Source of the DNA: Oscillospiraceae bacterium
Lineage (GTDB): Bacteria; Bacillota; Clostridia; UMGS1883
Assembly: GCA_022508735.1 (NCBI GenBank)
Contig: JAFLUQ010000050.1
Coordinates: 1-13,891, forward strand
Length of the DNA: 13,891 bases
Direction: 5' to 3'
Shown here: positions 1-6,259 of the stretch, piece after piece
Layout: each line of letters opens with the position of its first letter
How positions within the stretch are numbered: position 1 is the first letter of the stretch
Program-made: the position numbers and the translations under genes
Notes under the pieces: model-generated
What the model saw: the letters and a program-made list of their open reading frames with translations, nothing else
The model's database searches: none
What the model was told of the DNA's origin: nothing

Positions 1-50
1 TTTTGCCATAAAAATATGCACCTCCAAAAGCGTCTAACTTTTGGGGTGCA
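1..50 (-). mobile_element. Possible end of an IS3-type insertion sequence (window edge)
   Basis: On the minus strand, a sequence beginning TGCACCCCAAAAGTTAGAC at position 50 is followed by its imperfect inverted copy. An RBS-like GGAGG and an ATG at 9-7 (Met-Ala-Lys...) then run off the window. From memory, similar TG...CA-ended repeats carrying a GTCTAACTTTTGGGGTGCA core occur at the ends of IS3-family elements in gut Clostridia, with the transposase start close inside. Only the first three codons are visible, so the identification rests on recall of the terminal motif. The same bases also work as a terminator for the gene at 78-317. Confidence 0.3.
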
Positions 51-53
51 TAT
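14..53 (-). terminator. Hairpin with U-tract after the glutaredoxin-like gene
   Basis: ATATGCACC(T)CCAAAAG at 14-30 pairs with CTTTTGGGGTGCATAT at 38-53, giving 16 bp with one bulged base and a 7-nt loop. On the minus strand the stem is followed by TTTTTATGG, a reasonable U-tract. It begins 24 nt after the stop codon of the upstream gene. It may instead be the subterminal hairpin of an insertion sequence (see the overlapping entry). Confidence 0.55.
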
Positions 54-77
54 CACTATGCGGTCTATTTTTTGCAG

Positions 78-317
78 TTATTCCTGAGGGTGTTTATCAA
101 GCCAGTCGATTATATCAAGGCTTTCGTACATGGGTACGCCGTCGATAAAAAGGCAGGGAACCTGATCTTTACCGCCTATCGCCAAAAGCCGGCGGTAGTC
201 TGCCTCATTTTTCATTATATCGTGCATTTCAACGTCTGTTCTGCCGCTTTTCTCAATGGCCTTGAACACACGCACGCAGTACGGGCAGCTGTCAAATTTG
301 TACAGCTCGAGCTTCAC
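78..317 (-). CDS. Glutaredoxin-like / GST N-terminal-domain small thiol protein
   Basis: A 79-residue thioredoxin-fold protein. The redox motif C11-P-Y-C14 follows the first beta strand, the cis-proline lies in QVP (residues 52-54), and the YES-LDIIDWL stretch matches the C-terminal helix of glutaredoxins and GST N-terminal domains. A third cysteine (C55) directly follows the cis-proline. The GTG start at 317 is chosen because GGGAGGT sits 6 nt upstream; the in-frame ATG at 332 has no such site. Such proteins typically reduce disulfides or mixed thiols in the cytosol; the partner is unknown here. The gene follows the ABC importer, separated by a hairpin, so it is either co-transcribed by read-through or has a weak promoter that I cannot identify. 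NrdH-like redoxin is an alternative name, but no ribonucleotide reductase gene is present. Confidence 0.82.
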   Translation of the reverse strand: MKLELYKFDSCPYCVRVFKAIEKSGRTDVEMHDIMKNEADYRRLLAIGGKDQVPCLFIDGVPMYESLDIIDWLDKHPQE

Positions 318-340
318 CGTAATACCTCCCATTATTTATT

Positions 341-375
341 TATAGGCCGAAGGCACCAAGCCCCTTCGGCCTATA
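341..375 (-). terminator. Hairpin after the PF04392-type importer operon
   Basis: TATAGGCCGAAGG (341-353) pairs perfectly with CCTTCGGCCTATA (363-375), giving 13 bp with a 9-nt loop, 11 nt past the stop codon of the ATPase gene. The downstream minus-strand tail is AAATAAATAATGGG, which lacks a run of U, so termination may be partial. That would let transcription continue into the glutaredoxin-like gene. Confidence 0.6.
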
Positions 376-386
376 GTTCACTTTAT

Positions 387-1184
387 TTACTTCGACAAAA
401 GCATTCTGTCGTTTGCAAGAGCACTGCCGCTAAGATCAGCAAATTTCTTGAGCAAATCGTCAACGGTGAGCTTCTTCTTTTCTTCTCCGCTGGCGCTGTA
501 AATGATCTTACCGTCGTTCATCATTATGAGCCGATTGCCATGGGTGATGGCATCGTTCATATTATGAGTGATCATCATTGCTGTTAGGCTTTCCTCTGCA
601 ATAAACTTTTCTGACAGGCTCAGAACAGTCTCAGCTGTTTTCGGGTCAAGGGCGGCGGTGTGTTCATCCAAAAGCAGAAGCTTCGGCTTCTGCATTACTG
701 CCATAAGAAGAGTAAGCGCCTGGCGCTGCCCGCCTGAAAGCAGGCCAACCTTGCTGGAGAGCCGGTTTTCAAGGCCAAGGCCCAAATGGGAGAGCATCTC
801 TTTGTACATAGCGCGCTCCTTATTCGTTATAGCCCACTTAAGACCACGGACCTTGCCTCGGCGAAGGGCAAGGGACATATTCTCCTCGATCCACATATCG
901 GCAGCAGTGCCCATCATGGGATCCTGGAACACGCGGCCAAGATATTTAGCGCGCTTATGCTCCGGAAGCTTTGTAACATCAACGCCGTCAATGACTATGC
1001 TGCCGCGATCTACAGTAAACACGCCGCAAATGCTGTTCAGCAGCGTCGATTTACCCGCACCGTTACCGCCAATGATGGTCACGAAATCTCCGGCCTTCAG
1101 CTCCAGATCAACACCGTTAAGGGCGCGCTTCTCATTTACAGTACCCTTATTAAAGGTTTTATAGACATTGTTAACCTTAAGCAT
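387..1184 (-). CDS. ABC transporter ATP-binding protein, PF04392/TrpZ-type importer
   Basis: A 265-residue cytosolic ATPase. Visible motifs are Walker A GGNGAGKST (39-47), Q-loop glutamine at about 87, signature LSGGQ (149-153), Walker B LLLLDE (169-174) and the H-loop histidine at 207. Its start overlaps the permease stop in TGATG, sharing one base, which implies translational coupling. An AGGAGG lies about 10 nt upstream. Together with the upstream permease and lipoprotein it forms a complete importer of the kind called TrpXYZ in streptococci, where tryptophan has been proposed as the substrate. Nothing in the ATPase reveals the substrate. The sequence H-T-A-A-L-D after Walker B (DEHTAALD) is typical of this subgroup rather than the DEPT form of most ABC ATPases. 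Confidence 0.93.
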   Translation of the reverse strand: MLKVNNVYKTFNKGTVNEKRALNGVDLELKAGDFVTIIGGNGAGKSTLLNSICGVFTVDRGSIVIDGVDVTKLPEHKRAKYLGRVFQDPMMGTAADMWIEENMSLALRRGKVRGLKWAITNKERAMYKEMLSHLGLGLENRLSSKVGLLSGGQRQALTLLMAVMQKPKLLLLDEHTAALDPKTAETVLSLSEKFIAEESLTAMMITHNMNDAITHGNRLIMMNDGKIIYSASGEEKKKLTVDDLLKKFADLSGSALANDRMLLSK

Positions 1185-2083
1185 CAGCCATCAACCTCCT
1201 TTGCAGCCCTTTTTGCAGCGATCTGGCGCTGCCAATAGGGAATTCCAAGGAACACTGCGACCACCAGAGCCGAGAACATCTTCAGGTCGTTTGCGTTAAG
1301 ACCTGCCTGAAGCACAAGGGTGATTACAATGTAGTAGATAATGCCGCCAATAACTGCCGAGAGCAGCTTGAGTGCAAAATTTTTAAATATCTTTCCGAGC
1401 AGCACCTCGCCGATAATAACGGCAGCAAGACCTATTACTATGGCGCCGCGGCCCATATTAACATCGGCAAAACCCTGATACTGAGCCAGCAGCGCACCCG
1501 ACAGGGCGACCATACCGTTGGAAAGTATCAAACCGATAATTTTATTCGTATCCGTATTTATTCCGTTGGCCCTGGCCATATTCTGATTACAGCCCGTGGC
1601 GCGGAGAGAGTGCCCCAGTTCTGTACCGAAAAACCAATACATCACCGCAATAATGGCACCTGCAAAGATGGCGCTGACGATTATAGCGCCGGTCAGATTT
1701 CTCAGGGAGAGCAGGATATTATATTTATCAACCGACATGGGCACATTTGCCCTCTGGCCGGTTATACGCAAATTCACAGAGTAAAGCATAAGCTGGGTAA
1801 GTATACCTGCCAAAATAGCCGGTATGCCAAACTTGGTGTGGAATATTCCGGTTATCAAACCGGCAAGGCAGCCAACAAGGAAGGCAATGAGAACCGCCAG
1901 GCCTACGTGCATTCCACCGGTAACAAGCATCACCAGCGTAACGCCGCCGGTAGCCATTGAACCGTCAACGGTCAGGTCTGCAATGTCTAAAATTCTGAAA
2001 GTTACATATACACCCATTGCCATTATGCCCCAAATTATACCCTGAGCTATGGGGCCCGGCAGTGAGCTGATAAAGCTAAGCAT
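1184..2083 (-). CDS. ABC transporter permease, BPD_transp_2 / TrpY-type
   Basis: A 299-residue integral membrane protein with about eight to nine hydrophobic segments. It starts MLSFISSLPGPIAQGI and carries the typical early stretch DIADLTVDGSMATGG found in permeases paired with PF04392 binding proteins. The ATG at 2083 is preferred over the in-frame start at 2155 because GGAAGGTG lies 6 nt upstream and the extra 24 residues are not hydrophobic and fall inside a hairpin region. It would form the membrane channel with the ATPase at 387-1184 and receive substrate from the lipoprotein at 2191-3210. Superfamily members import branched-chain amino acids, sugars or aromatic amino acids, and the substrate cannot be read from this sequence. 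Confidence 0.9.
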   Translation of the reverse strand: MLSFISSLPGPIAQGIIWGIMAMGVYVTFRILDIADLTVDGSMATGGVTLVMLVTGGMHVGLAVLIAFLVGCLAGLITGIFHTKFGIPAILAGILTQLMLYSVNLRITGQRANVPMSVDKYNILLSLRNLTGAIIVSAIFAGAIIAVMYWFFGTELGHSLRATGCNQNMARANGINTDTNKIIGLILSNGMVALSGALLAQYQGFADVNMGRGAIVIGLAAVIIGEVLLGKIFKNFALKLLSAVIGGIIYYIVITLVLQAGLNANDLKMFSALVVAVFLGIPYWQRQIAAKRAAKEVDG

Positions 2084-2107
2084 GATATTCACCTTCCGTG
2101 ATGATAG

Positions 2108-2157
2108 TATAAAAATACAATGAGTCTTTGAGGGAGACACTGAGGCCTCCCCCAAAG
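2108..2157 (-). terminator. Intra-operon hairpin with U-rich tail between lipoprotein and permease genes
   Basis: Plus-strand CTTTGAGGGAG (2126-2136) pairs with CTCCCCCAAAG (2147-2157), leaving one mismatch that becomes a G-U pair in the transcript, with a 10-nt loop. Flanking AATG/CATT adds further weak pairing. On the minus strand a TATTTTTATAC stretch follows at 2118-2108. It probably works as a partial terminator or mRNA 3'-end stabiliser, so that the abundant binding protein is made in excess over the membrane components. Confidence 0.6.
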
Positions 2158-2190
2158 CCGCATTGCAGTTTAGTTATATAAAATAATTAA

Positions 2191-3210
2191 TTATTCAGGA
2201 AGAGCCTCGTAGCCCTCGGGAGGAGTTATACCGAACTGAGCCATACGGGAAGGAACATACTTCTTCGTGAGATCAGTTACATAGCCTATTTCCATGTCAG
2301 CAGGATCAGCGCCATTTACAAGAATATCGTAAGCCATCTTACCGGCAGCATAGCCAACATCATAGTAGGAAATGGAAAGTGTAGCAATACCGCAGCCGTT
2401 GCAGATGCCCTCTTCACTGGCAATGATCGGAACATTGGCGGGACCTGCAATGTTGGCGATGATCTCAGTGTTGGAGGCGGCTGTGTTATCTGTGGGGATA
2501 TAGAGCGCGTCGCTGGCGGCAACGGCTGTTGTTACTACAGCAGCGATATCATTGGAGTCAGCAAAAGCATACAGTGTGGGATTAAGGCCAAGAGCTGCGA
2601 GCTCCTCAGCAACAACGTCAACCTGATACTTGGAGTTTGCTTCACTGGAGCAATAGATAAGACCGATGTTCTTTGCCTCGGGAAGAAGCTCAACGAACAT
2701 AGCAGCCTGCTCATTAAGGGGAGCCAGATCGGCTGTACCGGTAACGTTGCGGCCGGTCGTGCGGTTAGCCCAATCGTCCTCTTCAAGGGCAACCTCATAG
2801 CTGGTGATAGCAGTTGCAACGATAGGAATATCTGCAGTACCGGCAACGGCTGCCTGAAGAGCAGCTGTAGCATTGGCGAAGATCAGGTCAACATCGGAGG
2901 ATACGAACTGATTCACAATTGTGGAACAGGTTGTCGGGTCGCCGGCGGCGTTCTGAAGATTGAAATCAAGTCTGTCTGCACCGATAAGCTCTACAAGAGC
3001 GTCCTGGAAGCCCTGAGTAGCAGCGTCAAGAGCCTCGTGCTGAACAAGCTGAACGAGACCGATCTTTATCTTGTCTGTGGAAGGATTGTCGTTGCCCGCT
3101 TGAGTAGGCTTATCGTCATTTACAGGAGTCTTGCTGTTGTTACATCCGGCAACAGCAAACACCATTACGATGGCTAATGCAAGCACGAGCAATCTTTTGA
3201 AATTCTTCAT
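2191..3210 (-). CDS. ABC transporter substrate-binding lipoprotein, PF04392 (TrpX-like)
   Basis: A 339-residue secreted lipoprotein. A short basic N-terminus and hydrophobic stretch lead to a lipobox AVAGC with the lipidated cysteine at 23. A Ser/Thr/Asn/Asp-rich linker (about 24-46) follows, then a two-lobed periplasmic-binding-protein fold of the ABC_sub_bind family. Family-like stretches are KIGLVQLVQHEALD near 50-63, NVTGTADLAPLNEQ in the middle and IGLIYCSSEANS at the start of the second lobe. The ATG at 3210 has GAGGA 7 nt upstream. It binds the ligand outside the membrane and hands it to the permease encoded just downstream. In streptococci homologues are linked to tryptophan by their regulation, but I find no T-box or other leader here that would indicate an amino acid. 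Confidence 0.9.
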   Translation of the reverse strand: MKNFKRLLVLALAIVMVFAVAGCNNSKTPVNDDKPTQAGNDNPSTDKIKIGLVQLVQHEALDAATQGFQDALVELIGADRLDFNLQNAAGDPTTCSTIVNQFVSSDVDLIFANATAALQAAVAGTADIPIVATAITSYEVALEEDDWANRTTGRNVTGTADLAPLNEQAAMFVELLPEAKNIGLIYCSSEANSKYQVDVVAEELAALGLNPTLYAFADSNDIAAVVTTAVAASDALYIPTDNTAASNTEIIANIAGPANVPIIASEEGICNGCGIATLSISYYDVGYAAGKMAYDILVNGADPADMEIGYVTDLTKKYVPSRMAQFGITPPEGYEALPE

Positions 3211-3251
3211 TTTGCATTCCTCTTTCCTTAAAAATTTGGATTTTATAATTT

Positions 3252-3287
3252 AAAATACGGGCCGAAGTTGCCCCCGGTCCGTATTTT
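3252..3287 (-). terminator. Terminator after the cohesin-like gene
   Basis: AAAATACGGGCC (3252-3263) pairs with GGTCCGTATTTT (3276-3287) with a single mismatch. On the minus strand the stem ends in GTATTTTAAATT, giving a U-rich 3' side. The A/U-rich base makes it symmetrical, so it could work on either strand. It separates the cohesin-like gene from the ABC importer, whose own promoter must lie around here; I see only weak candidates, such as TTGAAC near 3309-3314. Confidence 0.65.
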
Positions 3288-3297
3288 AATTAACTTA

Positions 3298-3318
3298 GAT
3301 TTTTGCTGTTCAAAAATC
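3298..3318 (-). other. Small perfect hairpin downstream of the cohesin-like stop codon
   Basis: GATTTTTG (3298-3305) and CAAAAATC (3311-3318) form a perfect 8-bp stem with a 5-nt loop, 11 nt after the stop codon of the cohesin-like gene and just before the stronger terminator hairpin. It may help protect or terminate that transcript. Short A/T stems of this kind arise easily by chance. Confidence 0.35.
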
Positions 3319-3329
3319 GGGGTTTATGA

Positions 3330-5195
3330 TTATTTGCTAATTGTGTAAGGCTTAGCAGCGCCTACGGGGATACCGAGGTTTGTAATGCTTACGGGCTCAT
3401 CAACATTATAGCCTACTACTACGCAGTACTGAATAGCGTTAGCATTTTCAGGAATAGTCTCGGTGAACTTAAATTCACCCTCAAGGTCGCCCCAACCGCT
3501 GGCGGGCTTGGGATAAGCAAGACCGGTTACCTTAACAGGAGTGATACCATTCATGTAAGTCAAGGAAATAACCATCTCGGAATAATCGTCAAGACCCTTA
3601 CCGCCAACTTCGTAACCGGCGTACTCAGGCTTTACGCTGAAGGGGATAACGATATTACCGTCAGCCTCGTTAACTCTGGCTTCACCAAGCTCAACAGGGA
3701 GATCAGCAAGAGCAATTACTGTAATTATAACCTTAACCTCTGTAAGACCCTCGGCCAGGTCATAACCTGCGGGAGCTACGAGCTTACCAGCAATCTCATA
3801 TGTGCCGGCAACGGAGGTGTCAACCTCAGGCCACTCAATAGCTACATCAACTGTTTTATCCTCGGTCACATAACCAACTACTGCAGCGGGAAGAGCGATC
3901 TCATCGCCTACAAATACTGTGATGGGAGCGATCGCCTCAACACTGTCGATAGTTGTATCAGCAGGAACCTTCACTACATGAACTGTAGCGGTTACTGTTG
4001 TAAGCTTCTTGGCAAGAACATAACCCTCGGGAGCTGTAAGAGTACCCTTTACGGACTTAGTTGCAACCTTCTTTGTGTCAACTGTGCCAGACCATGCTAC
4101 GTTAACAGCAACCTCTTCGCCGTCAGCGGTAAGACCAACTACGGTCTCGCCAAGCTGAGCCTTAACATCGTCGGAGGCTGTGCCAACATATACCTCGATC
4201 TCAGGAGCAACAACAGATACGATCTCGATGGGCTCTTCAGGATCTTCTACAGGGGGCTCTTCTTCCTTCGCCTTAACCTCAAGAGTAGCTGTTACTGTTG
4301 CGCTTACGCCATCAGCAAGCTTATAACCGGCGGGTACTGTTACTGTACCGGTCACGGTCTTTGTGCCGGCCTCAGTTGTATCGAATGCGCCGTCCCATGT
4401 TACTGTAAGAGCCAGAGTAGCTTCTTCGCCCTCTACTGTAGCGTTTACTGTTGCGGGAAGTGCGGGAGCAGCAGCGCCAACCTCTACTGCCTCAAATGTA
4501 GGAGCAGTGATAGCGGTGATTTCCTTATCCTGTACAACAGGAGGTGTGCTGCCATAAGGAATGCTGATAGCAGCAGGCTTTACTGTTACAACAGACTTAA
4601 CGTCGAAATCGTCAAATCTGATAGCGGGAGCATAAAGAGCCTCTTCGGAAATAGCAAGCTTTGTGTCTCCCTCTTTGAGAACCTTGAATCTGATTCTCCA
4701 AAGCTCAACCTCAGCAGCACCAGCAGGGATAGCATAACCGCTGCCACCGGATTTAGCCGAATTTTCATTGCTGGGGGCTATGTACTGAGTTATATCATAC
4801 CAACCCTCTTCAATATTTATAACGGGCTGATAGGAGAAGATACCTTCAATTTCGCCATCCTCATTCTCAGCCTCTCTGGGAAGGGTGTGAACGTAGCCAC
4901 TGGTGGCTGCGGCATTAGCACCCCTTGTTGTAACAGGAACGATAACCGCGGGATCCCAGGTTATACGAACCTGATTCAGGCCCTTAACAGTTGTCGCTGT
5001 GAAATCTGTGGCCTTGAGAGTAACCTCAAAAATATCGTCAGCCTTTGTGGGGTTTGCTACCGCACCGCTTGTGGAAGGCTCGCCCGCAACCTCAAGAGTA
5101 AGAGTCACAGGGTCTCCGCCTGCGGCAAATACCGCAAAGCTGCCCACAGAAAGAAGCATTGTAACAGCCAAAATCATGGCCATTATCTTTTTCAT
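3330..5195 (-). CDS. Secreted protein with cohesin-like N-terminal domain and three Big_4-type Ig repeats
   Basis: A 621-residue exported protein. A signal peptide (about 1-24, ending AVFA) is followed by a beta-rich module (28-205) resembling a cohesin: FEVTLKATDF, then ITWDPAVIVPV (compare the YDP-VL motif), closing with ELWRIRFKVLKEGDTKLAI (compare LA-I-FKV---G-T-I). A Pro/Glu linker separates three repeats of about 84 residues (225-308, 324-408, 416-495), each with an LPA- or VGL-type start, a V-WxG or IEWP core and a G-T-APxGYxLA end, typical of bacterial Ig-like Big_4 domains. A beta-rich C-terminal module (498-621) is unassigned. The ATG at 5195 has GAGG 9 nt upstream; the ATG at 5219 lacks a site. 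No LPXTG, SLH or transmembrane anchor is visible. It directly follows the dockerin-like gene, 65 bp away, probably on the same transcript. Cohesin assignment is by motif pattern only. Confidence 0.8.
   Translation of the reverse strand: MKKIMAMILAVTMLLSVGSFAVFAAGGDPVTLTLEVAGEPSTSGAVANPTKADDIFEVTLKATDFTATTVKGLNQVRITWDPAVIVPVTTRGANAAATSGYVHTLPREAENEDGEIEGIFSYQPVINIEEGWYDITQYIAPSNENSAKSGGSGYAIPAGAAEVELWRIRFKVLKEGDTKLAISEEALYAPAIRFDDFDVKSVVTVKPAAISIPYGSTPPVVQDKEITAITAPTFEAVEVGAAAPALPATVNATVEGEEATLALTVTWDGAFDTTEAGTKTVTGTVTVPAGYKLADGVSATVTATLEVKAKEEEPPVEDPEEPIEIVSVVAPEIEVYVGTASDDVKAQLGETVVGLTADGEEVAVNVAWSGTVDTKKVATKSVKGTLTAPEGYVLAKKLTTVTATVHVVKVPADTTIDSVEAIAPITVFVGDEIALPAAVVGYVTEDKTVDVAIEWPEVDTSVAGTYEIAGKLVAPAGYDLAEGLTEVKVIITVIALADLPVELGEARVNEADGNIVIPFSVKPEYAGYEVGGKGLDDYSEMVISLTYMNGITPVKVTGLAYPKPASGWGDLEGEFKFTETIPENANAIQYCVVVGYNVDEPVSITNLGIPVGAAKPYTISK
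3711..4523 (-). repeat. Three tandem Ig-like (Big_4-type) protein repeats
   Basis: Residues 225-308, 324-408 and 416-495 of the 621-residue protein are homologous copies. Shared landmarks are an acidic or hydrophobic start with VG, a central T/A-W core (VTWDG, VAWSG, IEWPE), a D-T-(K/T/S)-xxx-T-K/Y turn, and VPAGYKLA, APEGYVLA and APAGYDLA near the end. The second copy lacks the LPA motif of the others. The repeats probably act as a stalk that lifts the N-terminal domain off the cell surface. Confidence 0.8.
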
Positions 5196-5260
5196 GGTGT
5201 TATTCCTCACTTTCGTCATTAAATAACCATACCTACTTAAATATTATATAGGTCAGGCGC

Positions 5261-6073
5261 TTATTTAGCGCTGGTTTCCAAATAGTTAAGCAGAACTGCG
5301 TTAAGATCTTCACCGCTGATAACGGTGTCATCATTAAGATCCAGCGCAGCGTCGTATCCTTCTTCACCGGACTTTACCAGATAATTAAGAAGGATCGCAT
5401 TAAGGTCTTCACCGTTGATGATCTGAGTACCTTCAGTAACCACAGTGTTACCTGCAACAAGGGCAACATTCTGGTTGGGAACGTCAGAACCGCTTACTGT
5501 AACGGAGATGGTCTTATAGAGGTAACCGGGTCTGCCGATAACGATATCGTGCTGACCGTTACCAAGAGCGATCTCGTACTCACCTGCTGCATTAACGGTG
5601 CCCTTTACTTCGCCGGACTCTACAGTAACTGTGTCAAACTTAGCAGTGCTGTAAAGGGTAATAGTACCCATTACCTTATAGGAATCAGGGCCCTTAATAG
5701 TGAGGTCAGCCTGATCTTTGCCTACCTGAGCAACATCAGTACCGCCGCACCATACATTGTATTTTGCGCCAACCTTCAGCACGGCATTGAACTTGAAGTT
5801 ACCCTCACTGTCAACGCTGTCCTGATTGATGTACTGAATCTCGCTGTCCTTAATAGCCTCAAGGACGGACACAGACTCTTCGGCAACAAGGATTGTCGCC
5901 TCAGCACCGGGTGCGATCTTACCGGTAACTGTAACCGTTGCAGTTCCTTCAGCGGGAATCTCAGCGGGCACTTCGGCCTTAAGGCCGGTTATGTCAGCAG
6001 CAAAAGCACTGATACCGATAGCCGCAGCAAATCCAAGCGCACCGGCGAGGACTTTGCCAAACAAACTTTTCAT
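5261..6073 (-). CDS. Secreted dockerin-like protein with carboxypeptidase-regulatory-like domain
   Basis: A 270-residue exported protein with a signal peptide (1-25, ending SAFA). Residues about 27-130 are beta-rich and unassigned. Residues 132-205 match a carboxypeptidase-regulatory-like fold (GTITLYS ... GEYEIALGNGQHDIVIGRPGYLYKTI). Residues 205-266 form a type I dockerin-like module with two copies of an I-x-GEDLNA-x-LLNYL helix. The second calcium loop, DLNDDTVISGED, keeps acidic ligands at positions 1, 3, 5 and 12; the first loop is degenerate. This Ig/regulatory-dockerin order is known from clostridial surface proteins. ATG 6073 is chosen for AAAGGAGT 7 nt upstream; the ATG at 6091 would put that site inside the gene. 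It is first in a probable two-gene unit with the cohesin-like gene and has a clear promoter at 6190-6217. Calcium-dependent binding to a cohesin is the inferred role; no enzymatic domain is present. Confidence 0.85.
   Translation of the reverse strand: MKSLFGKVLAGALGFAAAIGISAFAADITGLKAEVPAEIPAEGTATVTVTGKIAPGAEATILVAEESVSVLEAIKDSEIQYINQDSVDSEGNFKFNAVLKVGAKYNVWCGGTDVAQVGKDQADLTIKGPDSYKVMGTITLYSTAKFDTVTVESGEVKGTVNAAGEYEIALGNGQHDIVIGRPGYLYKTISVTVSGSDVPNQNVALVAGNTVVTEGTQIINGEDLNAILLNYLVKSGEEGYDAALDLNDDTVISGEDLNAVLLNYLETSAK
5276..5461 (-). other. Type I dockerin-like module (encoded region)
   Basis: This covers residues 205-266 of the 270-residue protein. The duplicated segment INGEDLNAILLNYL / ISGEDLNAVLLNYL marks the two helices of a dockerin. 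The second loop (D244-L-N-D-D-T-V-I-S-G-E-D) has a complete set of calcium ligands, with Thr in place of the usual Gly at position 6. The first loop (GNTVVTEGTQIINGED) lacks the Asp/Asn series and has a two-residue insertion. Confidence 0.75.
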
Positions 6074-6102
6074 TTTTTTAACTCCTTTCATAGTGAATTA
6101 AA

Positions 6103-6183
6103 ATGTAATTTTTTGCGATGTTCGGAGCAGTGACGCCAACCGGCCACCCTCAAGGCCAAAGGCGCCATGCCCACTCATTACAT
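6103..6183 (-). ncRNA. Structured 5' leader of the dockerin/cohesin-like transcript
   Basis: The minus-strand transcript expected to start near 6183 begins AUGUAAU (6183-6177). This is perfectly complementary to AUUACAU at 6109-6103, about 15 nt before the Shine-Dalgarno AAAGGAGT. Inside this closing stem, GGCGCC (6166-6161) pairs with GGCGUC (6137-6132) and GGCC (6157-6154) with GGCC (6145-6142), giving a long GC-rich hairpin. AGUG/CACU offers an alternative pairing. No known riboswitch class (c-di-GMP-I, ZTP, THF, SAM, lysine, T-box) is recognised. It may be an mRNA-stabilising leader or a cis-regulator. Confidence 0.5.
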
Positions 6184-6189
6184 ACTATA

Positions 6190-6217
6190 AGTATACCATA
6201 ACTTTAAAATTTTGCAA
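6190..6217 (-). promoter_or_regulatory. Promoter of the dockerin/cohesin-like unit
   Basis: On the minus strand, TTGCAA (6217-6212) and TATACT (6195-6190) are separated by 16 nt; shifting the -35 by one gives 17. The -10 matches TATAAT at five of six positions. The predicted transcript starts near 6183 and has a leader of about 110 nt. Surrounding DNA is AT-rich. Confidence 0.7.
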
Positions 6218-6259
6218 GAGTTTTTTAGCAAAGTTGTTCAAAAAACTTATTTTCGTCAA

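Noticed and set aside
72..587. 171-codon plus-strand open frame across the glutaredoxin-like gene and the importer ATPase end
   Set aside because: It runs antisense through two genes with intact catalytic motifs and across a terminator hairpin, so it is most likely a chance open frame.
3211..3329. T-box or riboswitch upstream of the importer lipoprotein
   Set aside because: The 119-bp spacer holds only a terminator-like hairpin and a small stem. No specifier/antiterminator sequences or known aptamer motifs are visible.
3711..4523. DNA tandem repeat or CRISPR-like array in the Ig-repeat region
   Set aside because: The periodicity is at protein level (about 84 residues), the DNA copies have diverged, and there are no short direct repeats with unique spacers.
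3978..5222. 414-codon open frame on the plus strand opposite the cohesin-like gene
   Set aside because: It is antisense to a gene with signal peptide and recognisable repeats. Its translation is rich in Cys, Ser, Tyr and Asn with no domain pattern, and the openness is explained by biased codon use on the minus strand.
5196..5260. Separate promoter for the cohesin-like gene (a TATAAT stands at about 5241-5246)
   Set aside because: No acceptable -35 lies 15-19 nt upstream. With a short spacer and no terminator, co-transcription with the dockerin-like gene is simpler.
6103..6183. Known riboswitch class in the dockerin-like leader
   Set aside because: I compared it mentally with c-di-GMP-I, ZTP, THF, fluoride and preQ1 consensus features, and none of the conserved core sequences is present. 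It is kept only as an unassigned structured leader.
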